A stretch of 5,879 nt of DNA from Limnoglobus sp. (GCA_025353985.1 JANXNT010000173.1:1-5879); one strand, 5' to 3'. Positions 1 to 5,410 are shown, counted from the first letter of the stretch. Notes: generated from the sequence alone by a model not told the origin. Numbers and translations are program-made.

Positions 1-798
1 GGCGACCGCGATCAAGCCTCCGCGCTCAGTGCGATGGGCGGTTTCGGCGTGTTCACCAAGGCGATCCAGCAAGCGATTCTCGAAGGCCGTGCCGATGTGG
101 CGGTTCACAGTTTGAAGGACTTGCCGACGATTGTCACCGAAGGGCTTTCGCTGGCGGCGACACCCGTTCGCGGGCCGACGGGCGATGCGTTCGTGTCGAC
201 GAAGCACCGCACGTTCGATGCCCTTCCCAAAGGTGCGATCATCGGCACGAGCAGCCTGCGCCGGCGTTCGCAACTCGCGAACCGACGCCCTGATTTGACG
301 CTGATCGAGCTGCGTGGGAACGTCGACACGCGGTTGCGCAAACTCACGGAGCAAAATCTCGACGCGATCATTCTCGCCGAAGCAGGGCTAGTGCGGCTCG
401 GTTTGTCGCACGCGATTACGGAAATCCTCGATGCGGAATGGATGCTCCCCGCCGTGGGACAGGGCGCGATTGGCCTCGAATGCCGCGACGCGGACTCCGA
501 CAGCCGCGCGAGTGTGGCGGCGCTGAACGATGCCGATACGTGGAGCCGGATTACCGCCGAACGCGCGATGCTCTGGTCACTGGGCGGCGGTTGCCTCGTG
601 CCAATCGGGGCGACGTCCCAGGTTCGCGACGGCGTGCTGATCGTCCGCGGCGCGGTTCTTTCCATCGACGGTCGACGGCGCATCACAGCCACACATCGCG
701 GACCCGCGAACACCCCGCTCGCGATCGGGCAAGAACTCGCCGCGATGCTCATCGACGAAGGAGCCAACGAGATTTTGCAACACGGCACGAATGCGTAA
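1..798 (+). CDS. hemC: Hydroxymethylbilane synthase (porphobilinogen deaminase), 5' end missing
   Basis: This cytosolic enzyme condenses four porphobilinogens into the linear tetrapyrrole hydroxymethylbilane, feeding heme and other tetrapyrroles. The frame is open from base 1, so the fragment is 265 residues; the family is usually about 310, so roughly the first 45-50 are outside the window. Fragment residues 1-20 carry the conserved stretch leading into GGFGVFTK. HSLKDLP at about 36-42 contains the catalytic aspartate (D40, codon 118-120). GTSSLRRRSQL follows, with the substrate-binding arginines, then ELRGNVDTRLRKL and AVGQGAIGLE. The GGGCLVP motif holds the cysteine (residue 198, codon 592-594) that anchors the dipyrromethane cofactor. 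All key residues are present, so it should be active. It is the first visible member of a probable same-strand unit; no other hem gene is in view. The internal ATG at 34 is not the start, because conserved sequence continues upstream. Family assignment is very secure. Confidence 0.97.
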   Translation, partial: GDRDQASALSAMGGFGVFTKAIQQAILEGRADVAVHSLKDLPTIVTEGLSLAATPVRGPTGDAFVSTKHRTFDALPKGAIIGTSSLRRRSQLANRRPDLTLIELRGNVDTRLRKLTEQNLDAIILAEAGLVRLGLSHAITEILDAEWMLPAVGQGAIGLECRDADSDSRASVAALNDADTWSRITAERAMLWSLGGGCLVPIGATSQVRDGVLIVRGAVLSIDGRRRITATHRGPANTPLAIGQELAAMLIDEGANEILQHGTNA

Positions 799-803
799 CG
801 TGT

Positions 804-809
804 TATTAT
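804..809 (+). promoter_or_regulatory. Possible -10 box upstream of the small-gene pair
   Basis: TATTAT in the 47-base gap after hemC matches five of six positions of the sigma70 -10 consensus. No good -35 hexamer lies 16-18 bases upstream: TTGCAA at 775-780 would leave a 23-base spacer. It would place a start about 30 bases before the ATG at 846. Read-through from hemC is an equally good explanation. Weak call. Confidence 0.2.
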
Positions 810-845
810 GTGGTGCAGGAACTGGCTTTATAGAGAGGAACAATC

Positions 846-1223
846 ATGGTTCAATTATCGGTTATTCGCGACGAAATTACGCAAAACCCCGATTGGAACC
901 GGCTCGTTTCGCAGGCGGATGAATGGGCACGTCAATATTTGAAAAGTTGGCAGGATGGGAAAAACATCGAATGGTCCGTCCGGAAGAATGCTGACGGCAA
1001 ACCGCTATTCGACTTCTCCATTCGTTCGAAAACGAACCGCGTGATGGAAGAATTCACCTTGAGCGAAATGGCCGACCAGCGTGAAGTGCGTTGGAAAGTC
1101 GTGCGATTGTGGGGCGATCTGATCGATAAGAACATGCTGGATACATTCGACAATATCCACGCGATTTTGACCGATTGGCGAGCGGAAGAAAGTGCGGAGG
1201 TTGCCAGTGGCCACCAAGACTGA
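846..1223 (+). CDS. Hypothetical tryptophan-rich cytosolic protein (125 aa)
   Basis: I do not recognise a family. The protein is 125 residues, with no signal peptide and no membrane segment, and it is soluble-looking, charged and slightly acidic. It contains no cysteine but seven tryptophans (17, 27, 35, 43, 83, 89, 111), an unusually high share. The first third is probably helical (around NRLVSQADEWARQYL). The middle looks like beta strands (IEWSVRKNADGKPLFDFSI), and the C-terminal half (RWKVVRLWGDLIDKN onward) like helices, so a small alpha/beta fold is plausible. The ATG at 846 is supported by GAGAGGA at 833-839, seven bases after its GAGG core. The gene follows hemC by 47 bases, and the next gene starts inside its last codons, so it is probably translationally coupled to that coiled-coil protein. 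Its base composition is AT-richer than hemC. The CDS is real on spacing, ribosome site and composition; its function is unknown. Confidence 0.8.
   Translation: MVQLSVIRDEITQNPDWNRLVSQADEWARQYLKSWQDGKNIEWSVRKNADGKPLFDFSIRSKTNRVMEEFTLSEMADQREVRWKVVRLWGDLIDKNMLDTFDNIHAILTDWRAEESAEVASGHQD
1196..1200 (+). promoter_or_regulatory. Ribosome binding site deciding a GTG start at 1207
   Basis: GGAGG lies exactly six bases before the GTG at 1207, inside the end of the preceding gene. The in-frame GTG at 1192 overlaps the Shine-Dalgarno core and has no comparable site of its own, so 1207 is the preferred start of the coiled-coil protein. Confidence 0.75.
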
Positions 1224-1503
1224 AGAAAAAATTGTTCAAATGGATTTGCAACTCATCCAGTTGAGAACCGAACATATCGAGCGTTCGAATCAATCAAAAG
1301 AGACAATCGAAGTTTTTCGAAATGACGTGAAAGATATCGTGCAAAAACTTCAACTTCTCGAATCGGAGCTGGCGAGTTTGAAGCAAAAGACCGTGGAATT
1401 AGACAAACGGGCGGATCGCAGTTGGTCGCTCGCCCAAGCTCTGATTGTCGTCACGATCACACTTCTGATATCCGCCTTAACGCAACTCCTTCTAAAACGG
1501 TAG
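1207..1503 (+). CDS. Small coiled-coil protein with C-terminal membrane anchor (98 aa)
   Basis: This 98-residue protein from the GTG at 1207 has two clear parts. Residues about 5-70 are charged and helical. From 34 to 65 an almost unbroken heptad a/d pattern is visible (I34, F37, V41, I44, L48, L51, L55, L58, T62, L65), which predicts a parallel coiled coil, probably a dimer or trimer. Residues about 75-95 are one hydrophobic segment (ALIVVTITLLISALTQLLL) ending in KR, which predicts a tail anchor with the coiled coil on the cytosolic side. There is no signal peptide. The layout resembles phage/hemolysin XhlA-type proteins, but there is no sequence signature or phage neighbour to support that function. 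It overlaps the upstream gene by 17 bases, suggesting coupled translation and perhaps a physical partnership. A simple count gives about 41% GC in 1261-1380, against about 68% in 541-600 of hemC. Function unknown. Confidence 0.78.
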   Translation: MATKTEEKIVQMDLQLIQLRTEHIERSNQSKETIEVFRNDVKDIVQKLQLLESELASLKQKTVELDKRADRSWSLAQALIVVTITLLISALTQLLLKR

Positions 1504-1533
1504 ATGGCAAATCGTACGCCACGTGCTGCTTAT

Positions 1534-1538
1534 GGGAA
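1534..1538 (+). promoter_or_regulatory. Ribosome binding site favouring an ATG start at 1544
   Basis: GGGAA lies five bases before the ATG at 1544. The in-frame alternatives (GTG 1523, ATG 1532, ATG 1538) have no purine-rich stretch at a usable distance. The evidence is moderate because the stretch is short. Confidence 0.45.
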
Positions 1539-1543
1539 TGTGC

Positions 1544-1936
1544 ATGAGACGGCGTTGGTTCTTACCGCCGATGTTACTCGCGTTTACCGTCGATGTAACG
1601 CTGACGCTGCACGGTCAGCCGGCGGAATATTGGCTCGGGAATACCGGTGCCGTCGAAGAAGCGAACCCAATTGGCTACATTTTAGTAGTGCGTAGTCCGT
1701 GGCTATTTCTATCCTGTGCGATCGTGTGGATGAGCGTGCTATCGGGCACGATTCTGATTTGGCGAAAGCCGATTGCGGAATGGCTCGCGGTCGTCGTTAC
1801 GTTTGCGCATGCGATTGGTGGGTGTTCCTGGCTCATTCGCTCCGGTCGTTTCGGTTGGCTATGGGGGATCGTTTATTTGGTCATCGCGTCGCAAGTTTCC
1901 CGGTGGTGTTGGCGTCGTGGCGGGTGGGTGAAATGA
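1544..1936 (+). CDS. Small four-helix membrane protein, DUF5658-like
   Basis: From the ATG at 1544 the product is 130 residues, with MRRRW before the first hydrophobic segment. Four membrane segments can be seen, at about residues 5-22, 53-74, 78-98 and 103-119, with a basic tail (RWCWRRGG). An aspartate in helix 1 (D17), followed by T19 and T21, and an EEANPIG motif (residues 38-44) just before helix 2 resemble small bacterial membrane proteins of the DUF5658 type. That assignment is from memory of the pattern and is tentative; the role of such proteins is not established. The stop TGA at 1934-1936 overlaps the exporter's ATG (ATGA at 1933-1936), so translation of the two is probably coupled and the protein may assist or accompany the exporter. 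Starts at 1523, 1532 or 1538 would add up to seven residues. A competing frame from the ATG at 1504 gives arginine-rich nonsense and was discarded. Confidence 0.72.
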   Translation: MRRRWFLPPMLLAFTVDVTLTLHGQPAEYWLGNTGAVEEANPIGYILVVRSPWLFLSCAIVWMSVLSGTILIWRKPIAEWLAVVVTFAHAIGGCSWLIRSGRFGWLWGIVYLVIASQVSRWCWRRGGWVK

Positions 1937-3228
1937 TCCTTCCCCGGCTGCTTCGCGAACGTACGTTCCGCTCGTTGCGGCATCGCGACTATCGACTGTA
2001 TTTTTACGGGCAACTCGTCTCGTTCATCGGCTCGTGGGTGCAAAATACCGCACTGATGTGGCTCGCATACGACACGACCGGCGACCCGCGCTGGCCGGCG
2101 TGGATCCTCATCGCGCAAGTTGGGCCGACGCTCTTTCTCGGCACGCTCGGTGGGGCGGTTGCGGACCGTTACCCGAAACGCTCGATCATCGTCGCCACGC
2201 AAATCGGCTTCCTGGCCAACGCGATGTTGCTCTGCTTTCTGGTTGCGACGGACATCACATCGCCATTTTTGTTGCTCGGCATTCAGCTCGTTAGCGGTGT
2301 CATCCAGGCGTTCGACTTGCCCGCACGGCTCTCATTCGTGCCGGAGTTGGTACCGCGAGAAGATCTCGTCAACGCGGTCGGGTTGAACTCGCTGCTCTTC
2401 AACTCCGCGCGATCGATCGGCCCGGCGATTGCCGGTGGACTATTTTTCCTTGCGGCACTGCTCCTCGATCACGGCTATTTACCCGGCTCGCGCGTCGCCA
2501 CACTCGGCGCGATCTGGTGCTTCACGCTGAACGCCTTCAGCTTCGCGGCGGTGCTGGTGGCGCTGCGTAAAATCGAACATGGTCGCAAGGTGTTGTCCAA
2601 AACCACGAAGGGGAAAGACTCGTATTGGGCGGGGTTTCAGTATCTGCGGCGCGAACCGGCACTGGCGGCGTTACTCGGGCTGACGGGCTTTTTCTGCGTG
2701 TTCGCGTGGCCGATCCTCACACTGCTGCCACCGTATACGCGGCTCATTTTGGGCGAAGCCGAGCGGACTTACAGCTTGCTGCTCAGCGCATTCGGTGGTG
2801 GCGCACTCGTCGGGGCGCTCGCCACAGCGACGTTTGCGAACGACCATCGCAGTGGCCGGTTCTTGCTGTTCGGTGTCGCAATCTGCCTCGTCGGCGTACT
2901 CGGCCTGGCGCTGGTGGCAACGTTTCCAATGGCGATCGTTTGCTGCGTACTGATGGGCTTCGGAATGGTGCTTTACCTATCTACGGCGCAATCGACGATG
3001 CAGACGAGTGCGCCGAACCATTCGCGCGGCAAAGTGATGGCGCTCTGGGCCATGATGCTCAGCGGCAGCAGTCTGCCCGGCCACCCGACCGCCGGGGCAC
3101 TCGCCGCAAGCGTACCCGTGTCCACCGTGCTATTCGGAATGGCCGCCGGCATCGCGCTCGCAATGTTCGGCTTGACCATCCTCGTAATCAGCGGAAAATT
3201 ACGCGCGACCGGGAAATCATCGGAATGA
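1933..3228 (+). CDS. MFS exporter, EntS-like (MFS_3 family)
   Basis: This is an inner-membrane secondary transporter of the major facilitator superfamily, 431 residues with about twelve hydrophobic segments. The start at 1933 forms an ATGA overlap with the previous gene. It fits the family N-terminus, where a short basic cytosolic lead (RTFRSLRHRDYRLYFYGQ) precedes helix 1. The frame is open further left to 1699, but that stretch is the out-of-frame shadow of the upstream gene. Between helices 2 and 3 a motif-A-like loop is present (GGAVADRYPKR, residues 73-83). The stretch from DLPARLSFVPELVPRE to NSARSIGPAIAG (128-168) is typical of the EntS/MFS_3 group, as is the C-terminal SRGKVMALWAMM region. 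EntS exports enterobactin, and relatives are putative drug or metabolite exporters. No siderophore genes are nearby, so the substrate is unknown. In the late segment, SLPGHPTAG replaces the more usual small-residue stretch, a minor oddity. Family confident; substrate not assignable. Confidence 0.93.
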   Translation: MILPRLLRERTFRSLRHRDYRLYFYGQLVSFIGSWVQNTALMWLAYDTTGDPRWPAWILIAQVGPTLFLGTLGGAVADRYPKRSIIVATQIGFLANAMLLCFLVATDITSPFLLLGIQLVSGVIQAFDLPARLSFVPELVPREDLVNAVGLNSLLFNSARSIGPAIAGGLFFLAALLLDHGYLPGSRVATLGAIWCFTLNAFSFAAVLVALRKIEHGRKVLSKTTKGKDSYWAGFQYLRREPALAALLGLTGFFCVFAWPILTLLPPYTRLILGEAERTYSLLLSAFGGGALVGALATATFANDHRSGRFLLFGVAICLVGVLGLALVATFPMAIVCCVLMGFGMVLYLSTAQSTMQTSAPNHSRGKVMALWAMMLSGSSLPGHPTAGALAASVPVSTVLFGMAAGIALAMFGLTILVISGKLRATGKSSE

Positions 3229-3254
3229 CTTGCGATTTCGTACCCCGGTCGCGT
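3196..3254 (-). terminator. Inverted repeat at the exporter/cysC convergent junction, possible terminator
   Basis: CGCGACCGGG at 3204-3213 is perfectly complementary to CCCGGTCGCG at 3244-3253, with a further G-T pair (3203/3254). The 30-base interior has a second short stem (AAATC 3214-3218 with GATTT 3234-3238). The structure spans the exporter stop codon. Read on the minus strand, the stem is followed within a few bases by AATTTT, which fits termination of cysC transcripts. No T-run follows on the plus strand. The large loop makes it an imperfect intrinsic terminator. Confidence 0.4.
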
Positions 3255-3274
3255 CAATCTGCGCATCGCCCGAA

Positions 3275-3970
3275 TTAACTGCGGACGAGGCCCTTGCTTT
3301 GCAGGTAATTGATAATCATCGCGACGCCTTCTTGCACGGTTTGCGTGGCGGCGTCGAAAGTCAGTTCGGGGTTCAACGGTGGCTCGTACGGGTCGTCGAC
3401 GCCCGTGAAGCCCATGCCCTTTCCGGCAGCCACGGCGGCGCGGGCTTGCTTGTACAGCCCCTTCGGGTCGCGCTCTTCGCATGTGCCAATCGGCGTGTTC
3501 ACGAACACTTCGATGAACGGGATCGCACCCGCTTTGTTGTCGGCGTGAATCGCACGGGCCGCGTCGCGGTCTTTGCGGTACGGGCTGATGAAACTCGTCA
3601 GTGCGAACAGCCCGCTATCGGCGAACAACTTCGAGACTTCGCCGATGCGACGAATGTTCTCTTCGCGGTCGGCGGCAGAGAACGCGAGGCCGAACTTCTT
3701 CGCCGATTCTTCCGAGTATTTGCGCGTGTCCATGAGGATCTTCGGGCCAGCGTTCAGGCCGAAGCGAATGTTGTCGCCATCGAGCGTGTAGGCGGCATGG
3801 CCGCGAGCGATCAGGACTTGTTCGAGCGCGACGGCGATAGTCGATTTCCCCGAACCGGACAGGCCGGTGAACCACAGTGTGGCCCCGGATTGCTTGAGCA
3901 ACTTCGCCCGTTCGTCGCGGGTAACGGTGCCTTCGTGGTAGAAAATCTGCGTCGCATTCAATTCGGACAT
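3275..3970 (-). CDS. cysC: Adenylylsulfate (APS) kinase
   Basis: This cytosolic enzyme phosphorylates APS with ATP to give PAPS, used for assimilatory sulfate reduction or as sulfonate donor for sulfotransferases. From the ATG at 3970 it has 231 residues. The P-loop GLSGSGKS is at 36-43 and LDGDNIRFGLN at 63-73, with the APS-binding arginine (R69). ENIRRIGEVSKLFADSG is at about 105-121. FISPYRKDR, with the acceptor-position serine S129, is followed by a CEERDPKGLYK stretch and by MGFTGVDDPYEPP. The latter half resembles animal PAPS-synthetase kinase domains. Bacterial CysC is usually about 200 residues. The extra length is mainly about 19 residues between N73 and the conserved LxFS-x-x-DR element (about 74-95), with smaller additions near 145 and 173. 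No cysD, cysN or ATP sulfurylase is in the window, so it stands alone, convergent to the exporter. A GTG one codon upstream (3971-3973) is an alternative start, but GAAAGG spacing favours the ATG. Confidence 0.95.
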   Translation of the reverse strand: MSELNATQIFYHEGTVTRDERAKLLKQSGATLWFTGLSGSGKSTIAVALEQVLIARGHAAYTLDGDNIRFGLNAGPKILMDTRKYSEESAKKFGLAFSAADREENIRRIGEVSKLFADSGLFALTSFISPYRKDRDAARAIHADNKAGAIPFIEVFVNTPIGTCEERDPKGLYKQARAAVAAGKGMGFTGVDDPYEPPLNPELTFDAATQTVQEGVAMIINYLQSKGLVRS

Positions 3971-3976
3971 CACGAG

Positions 3977-3982
3977 CCTTTC
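3977..3982 (-). promoter_or_regulatory. Ribosome binding site of cysC
   Basis: On the minus strand GAAAGG lies six bases before the ATG at 3970-3968. The GTG codon directly before that ATG would have only a three-base spacing, so the ATG is preferred. Confidence 0.6.
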
Positions 3983-4123
3983 GAGAAACAGGAGCGAGAA
4001 TCGTATCAGTACAAGATAGGAAATAGCCCGGCAGTTGGCCGGACCTTCGGAGCGAACCGTTTTGTGACGGCGACGGGATTCTCCGGATCATCTTTATCCC
4101 AACGGGATTTCAGCGATTAGCCC

Positions 4124-4145
4124 CAGGTCGCGTTTCGCGCACCTG
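4124..4145. repeat. Stem-loop with TTT loop
   Basis: CAGGTCGCG (4124-4132), TTT, then CGCG-C-ACCTG (4136-4145) folds into nine base pairs with one bulged C at 4140. It is followed 21 bases later by the near-palindrome CGACCCCGATCGGGTCG (4167-4183), which would be perfect but for one extra C. Neither has a T-run next to it. They could be parts of a dispersed repeat or of a structured leader of cysC. Confidence 0.5.
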
Positions 4146-4214
4146 CGGTACGAAGCTCCTTTCCCACGACCCCGATCGGGTCGCAGCGGCGTCCACTCAA
4201 GTGGGCGGCACGCA

Positions 4215-4286
4215 TTGCGTAGCGGAGCGCTTCACCCCGATTCGAGGATTGTCTGCATATGGCGGTCCACGCGCTCCGCTACGCAA
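4215..4286. repeat. Perfect 16-bp inverted repeat around a 40-base loop
   Basis: TTGCGTAGCGGAGCGC at 4215-4230 is exactly complementary to GCGCTCCGCTACGCAA at 4271-4286. After one mismatch, two more pairs form outside (4212-4213 with 4288-4289). Sixteen perfect pairs at this distance are not expected by chance in a window this size. No target-site duplication flanks the arms and there is no T-run, so neither a standard insertion element nor an intrinsic terminator is indicated. A REP- or MITE-like dispersed repeat is the leading guess. The copy number cannot be judged from one window. Confidence 0.75.
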
Positions 4287-4328
4287 AGCCTTCGCGTCGC
4301 GGCTAATTGAGTCGAACCGAAAATCCCT

Positions 4329-4368
4329 AAAAGATGCAAACACGCCCCAAAACACGGTTTTGGAGCGT
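4329..4368 (-). terminator. Intrinsic terminator of the proline-rich secreted protein gene
   Basis: On the minus strand, 23 bases after the TGA at 4394-4392, a hairpin forms. A seven-pair stem CCAAAAC/GTTTTGG closes a three-base loop. Below it are one mismatch and four more pairs (ACGC/GCGT), spanning 4368-4342. The 3' side continues GTTTGCATCTTTT, a broken T-rich tract. Position, stem and T-rich tail all fit a rho-independent terminator. Confidence 0.7.
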
Positions 4369-4391
4369 TCGCAATTCGGACTTACGTCGAT

Positions 4392-5372
4392 TCAGTTGGG
4401 TGGCAAGTCGGCTTTGTACGATGTTGTCGGTGCGGGGGCGGCAAACGTCGGGTCCGCCCCGAGCTTGAACCGCATGTGGTCGGCGACAATGACCGTCTCC
4501 GCTTTGCCGTTCTTGCAGCGCACGTTGACGGTTCCTGCCAGTTCGACTTCGCCGGTGCCGGGTAGAACGGTGAGTTGATCGCAGGTGCCTTCACAACCGG
4601 GCGCGGAGAAGCGGACGCCACCCGTCGCCTTCAACGGCGTCACGCCTTCGCCCTTCCCAATCGAACGCACATCGATCTTCTCGCAAGTCGCCTTCAACAG
4701 CACTTCTTCGCCGTTCAAAACTTCAAACTTTGGCTGTGCGTTCCCCAACCGCACCACCACGCGAACCTGCGAAGCCTCCGTCGGCGTTTCCTCAGGTTTG
4801 GCCAACGGCTTACGGCTCACAGCCACCGCAGGCACTTCCCGCGCCATCGGAATGAGAGTGGGGGGAGTAGCGGGCGGGTACGGCTTCGTGGGAAGTTCGG
4901 GAATCGGAGCAACGGCCGGGATCGGTTTCGCGACGGTCATCGGTAACGGCAAGTCGATGACTTTATCCGCAACCGGCGTGAATGTTGGTAGGGTGATAGC
5001 CGGTGCCTTCACCGCGTCGGGAAGCGCAACGAACGGCTGGATTTCGATCGGTTTCGGTGTAACAGGTACGACCAACGGTGGAGTGAGATCCAACATTGGC
5101 ACGGCCACGGCAGGCAGTGGCTCGATCATTGGCAACGTCGGAGTAATGGGCGGCGCGGTCGCGGCCTGTGCGGTTTCGCTTGCCGTTACGGGGACGATCA
5201 GCGGAACGATCGAAACCGTCGGCGCGTAGTTCGCATTTTGCACGGGCGGTGTGGCGGGGCGGCGCGACTGGAGCGGACTATTACCCGAACAGTGCGGGTC
5301 GGCCGAAGCCACCACCCCGGCAATCGAGATGCCGAGTACGCCAGCTAGCAGTTTCCAACGCGTCAGGGTCAT
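4392..5372 (-). CDS. Exported proline-rich protein with C-terminal LptA/OstA-like domain
   Basis: The product has 326 residues. MTLTRWK followed by a hydrophobic core and VASA-D (cleavage likely after A24) is a clear Sec signal peptide. Residues about 31-200 are low complexity, dominated by P, V, A, T, I and L (41 prolines in 170 residues), and probably form an extended stalk or wall-spanning spacer. Residues about 201-306 look like beta strands. LKATGGVRFSAP, DQLTVLPGTGEVELAG and TVNVRCKNGK read like the repeating strands of LptA/OstA-type LPS-transport or LptC-related domains; this is a pattern match, not a search result. Four cysteines lie in this domain (C230, C260, C264, C286), so disulfides outside the cytosol are possible. 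The start at 5372 is set by the signal peptide and by GGAGAA six bases upstream; the frame stays open further upstream but would overlap the neighbouring dehydrogenase. It appears monocistronic, ending in a terminator. An envelope role is inferred, not shown. Confidence 0.82.
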   Translation of the reverse strand: MTLTRWKLLAGVLGISIAGVVASADPHCSGNSPLQSRRPATPPVQNANYAPTVSIVPLIVPVTASETAQAATAPPITPTLPMIEPLPAVAVPMLDLTPPLVVPVTPKPIEIQPFVALPDAVKAPAITLPTFTPVADKVIDLPLPMTVAKPIPAVAPIPELPTKPYPPATPPTLIPMAREVPAVAVSRKPLAKPEETPTEASQVRVVVRLGNAQPKFEVLNGEEVLLKATCEKIDVRSIGKGEGVTPLKATGGVRFSAPGCEGTCDQLTVLPGTGEVELAGTVNVRCKNGKAETVIVADHMRFKLGADPTFAAPAPTTSYKADLPPN

Positions 5373-5378
5373 GTGCGG

Positions 5379-5384
5379 TTCTCC
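5379..5384 (-). promoter_or_regulatory. Ribosome binding site of the secreted protein gene
   Basis: GGAGAA on the minus strand ends six bases before the ATG at 5372-5370. It places the start directly before the signal peptide and argues against using the open frame upstream. Confidence 0.65.
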
Positions 5385-5387
5385 GTG

Positions 5388-5410
5388 CTCGATAGATTTC
5401 GTCAATCGAG
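5388..5410. promoter_or_regulatory. Short inverted repeat in the divergent intergenic gap
   Basis: CTCGAT (5388-5393) and ATCGAG (5405-5410) are perfect inverted copies separated by 11 bases, in the 124-base gap between two divergent genes and just upstream of the secreted protein's ribosome site. It could be a regulator site or a small leader hairpin, but six-base arms are common by chance. TAAAGT at 5456-5461 is a weak -10 for the rightward gene; no convincing -35 accompanies it. Confidence 0.2.

Larger units (their letters stand above)
3983..4328. other. Gene-free intergenic block upstream of cysC
   Basis: About 420 bases separate the cysC start (3970) from the stop of the next minus-strand gene (4392), and I find no credible coding region. 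The block must hold the cysC promoter, but no convincing -35/-10 pair is visible; TACGAT on the minus strand near 4000 is only a weak -10. Instead it holds several short stem-loops. CCGGC/GCCGG is at 4028-4042 and ATCCC/GGGAT, with a three-base loop, at 4096-4108. A nine-pair stem with one bulged base and a TTT loop is at 4124-4145, and a near-palindrome at 4167-4183. CCACT/AGTGG is at 4193-4204, followed by the large inverted repeat at 4215-4286. ACCCCGAT occurs twice (4169-4176 and 4234-4241), and GTCCAC twice (4191-4196, 4265-4270). Confidence 0.6.

Noticed and set aside
105..788. Long minus-strand open frame opposite hemC
   Set aside because: It lies fully antisense to a well-conserved hemC and its product is Arg/Ser/Pro-rich without any family motif, the usual shadow of a GC-rich gene.
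1192..1206. GTG at 1192 as start of the coiled-coil protein
   Set aside because: It overlaps the GGAGG at 1196-1200 that is ideally placed for the GTG at 1207, and would add only five unneeded residues.
1504..1695. ATG immediately after the TAG stop, frame of 63 codons
   Set aside because: The product is Arg/Ala-rich with no structure, while the overlapping +2 frame gives a coherent four-helix membrane protein that joins the exporter by ATGA.
1699..1932. N-terminal extension of the MFS exporter
   Set aside because: The extension is out of frame with the overlapping membrane-protein gene and lacks family similarity; the ATG at 1933 gives the normal family start.
2625..3278. 217-codon plus-strand frame inside the exporter
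   Set aside because: Arg/Ala-rich shadow in the wrong frame of a clear MFS gene.
3230..4120. 296-codon plus-strand frame opposite cysC
   Set aside because: It is the antisense of a strongly conserved kinase; its length comes from the high GC of cysC and no motif or ribosome site supports it.
3974..4120. Riboswitch or T-box-like leader for cysC
   Set aside because: Short stems exist, but I see no recognisable core of a SAM or other sulfur-related riboswitch.
4201..4578. 125-codon plus-strand frame running through the repeat and the end of the secreted protein gene
   Set aside because: It spans an inverted repeat and a terminator, has no ribosome site, and its composition is shadow-like.
4585..5229. 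Gly/Ala/Thr-rich plus-strand frame resembling a repeat-rich surface protein
   Set aside because: Its glycine-rich look is the reverse complement of the proline-rich codons of the real minus-strand gene, which has a signal peptide, ribosome site and terminator.
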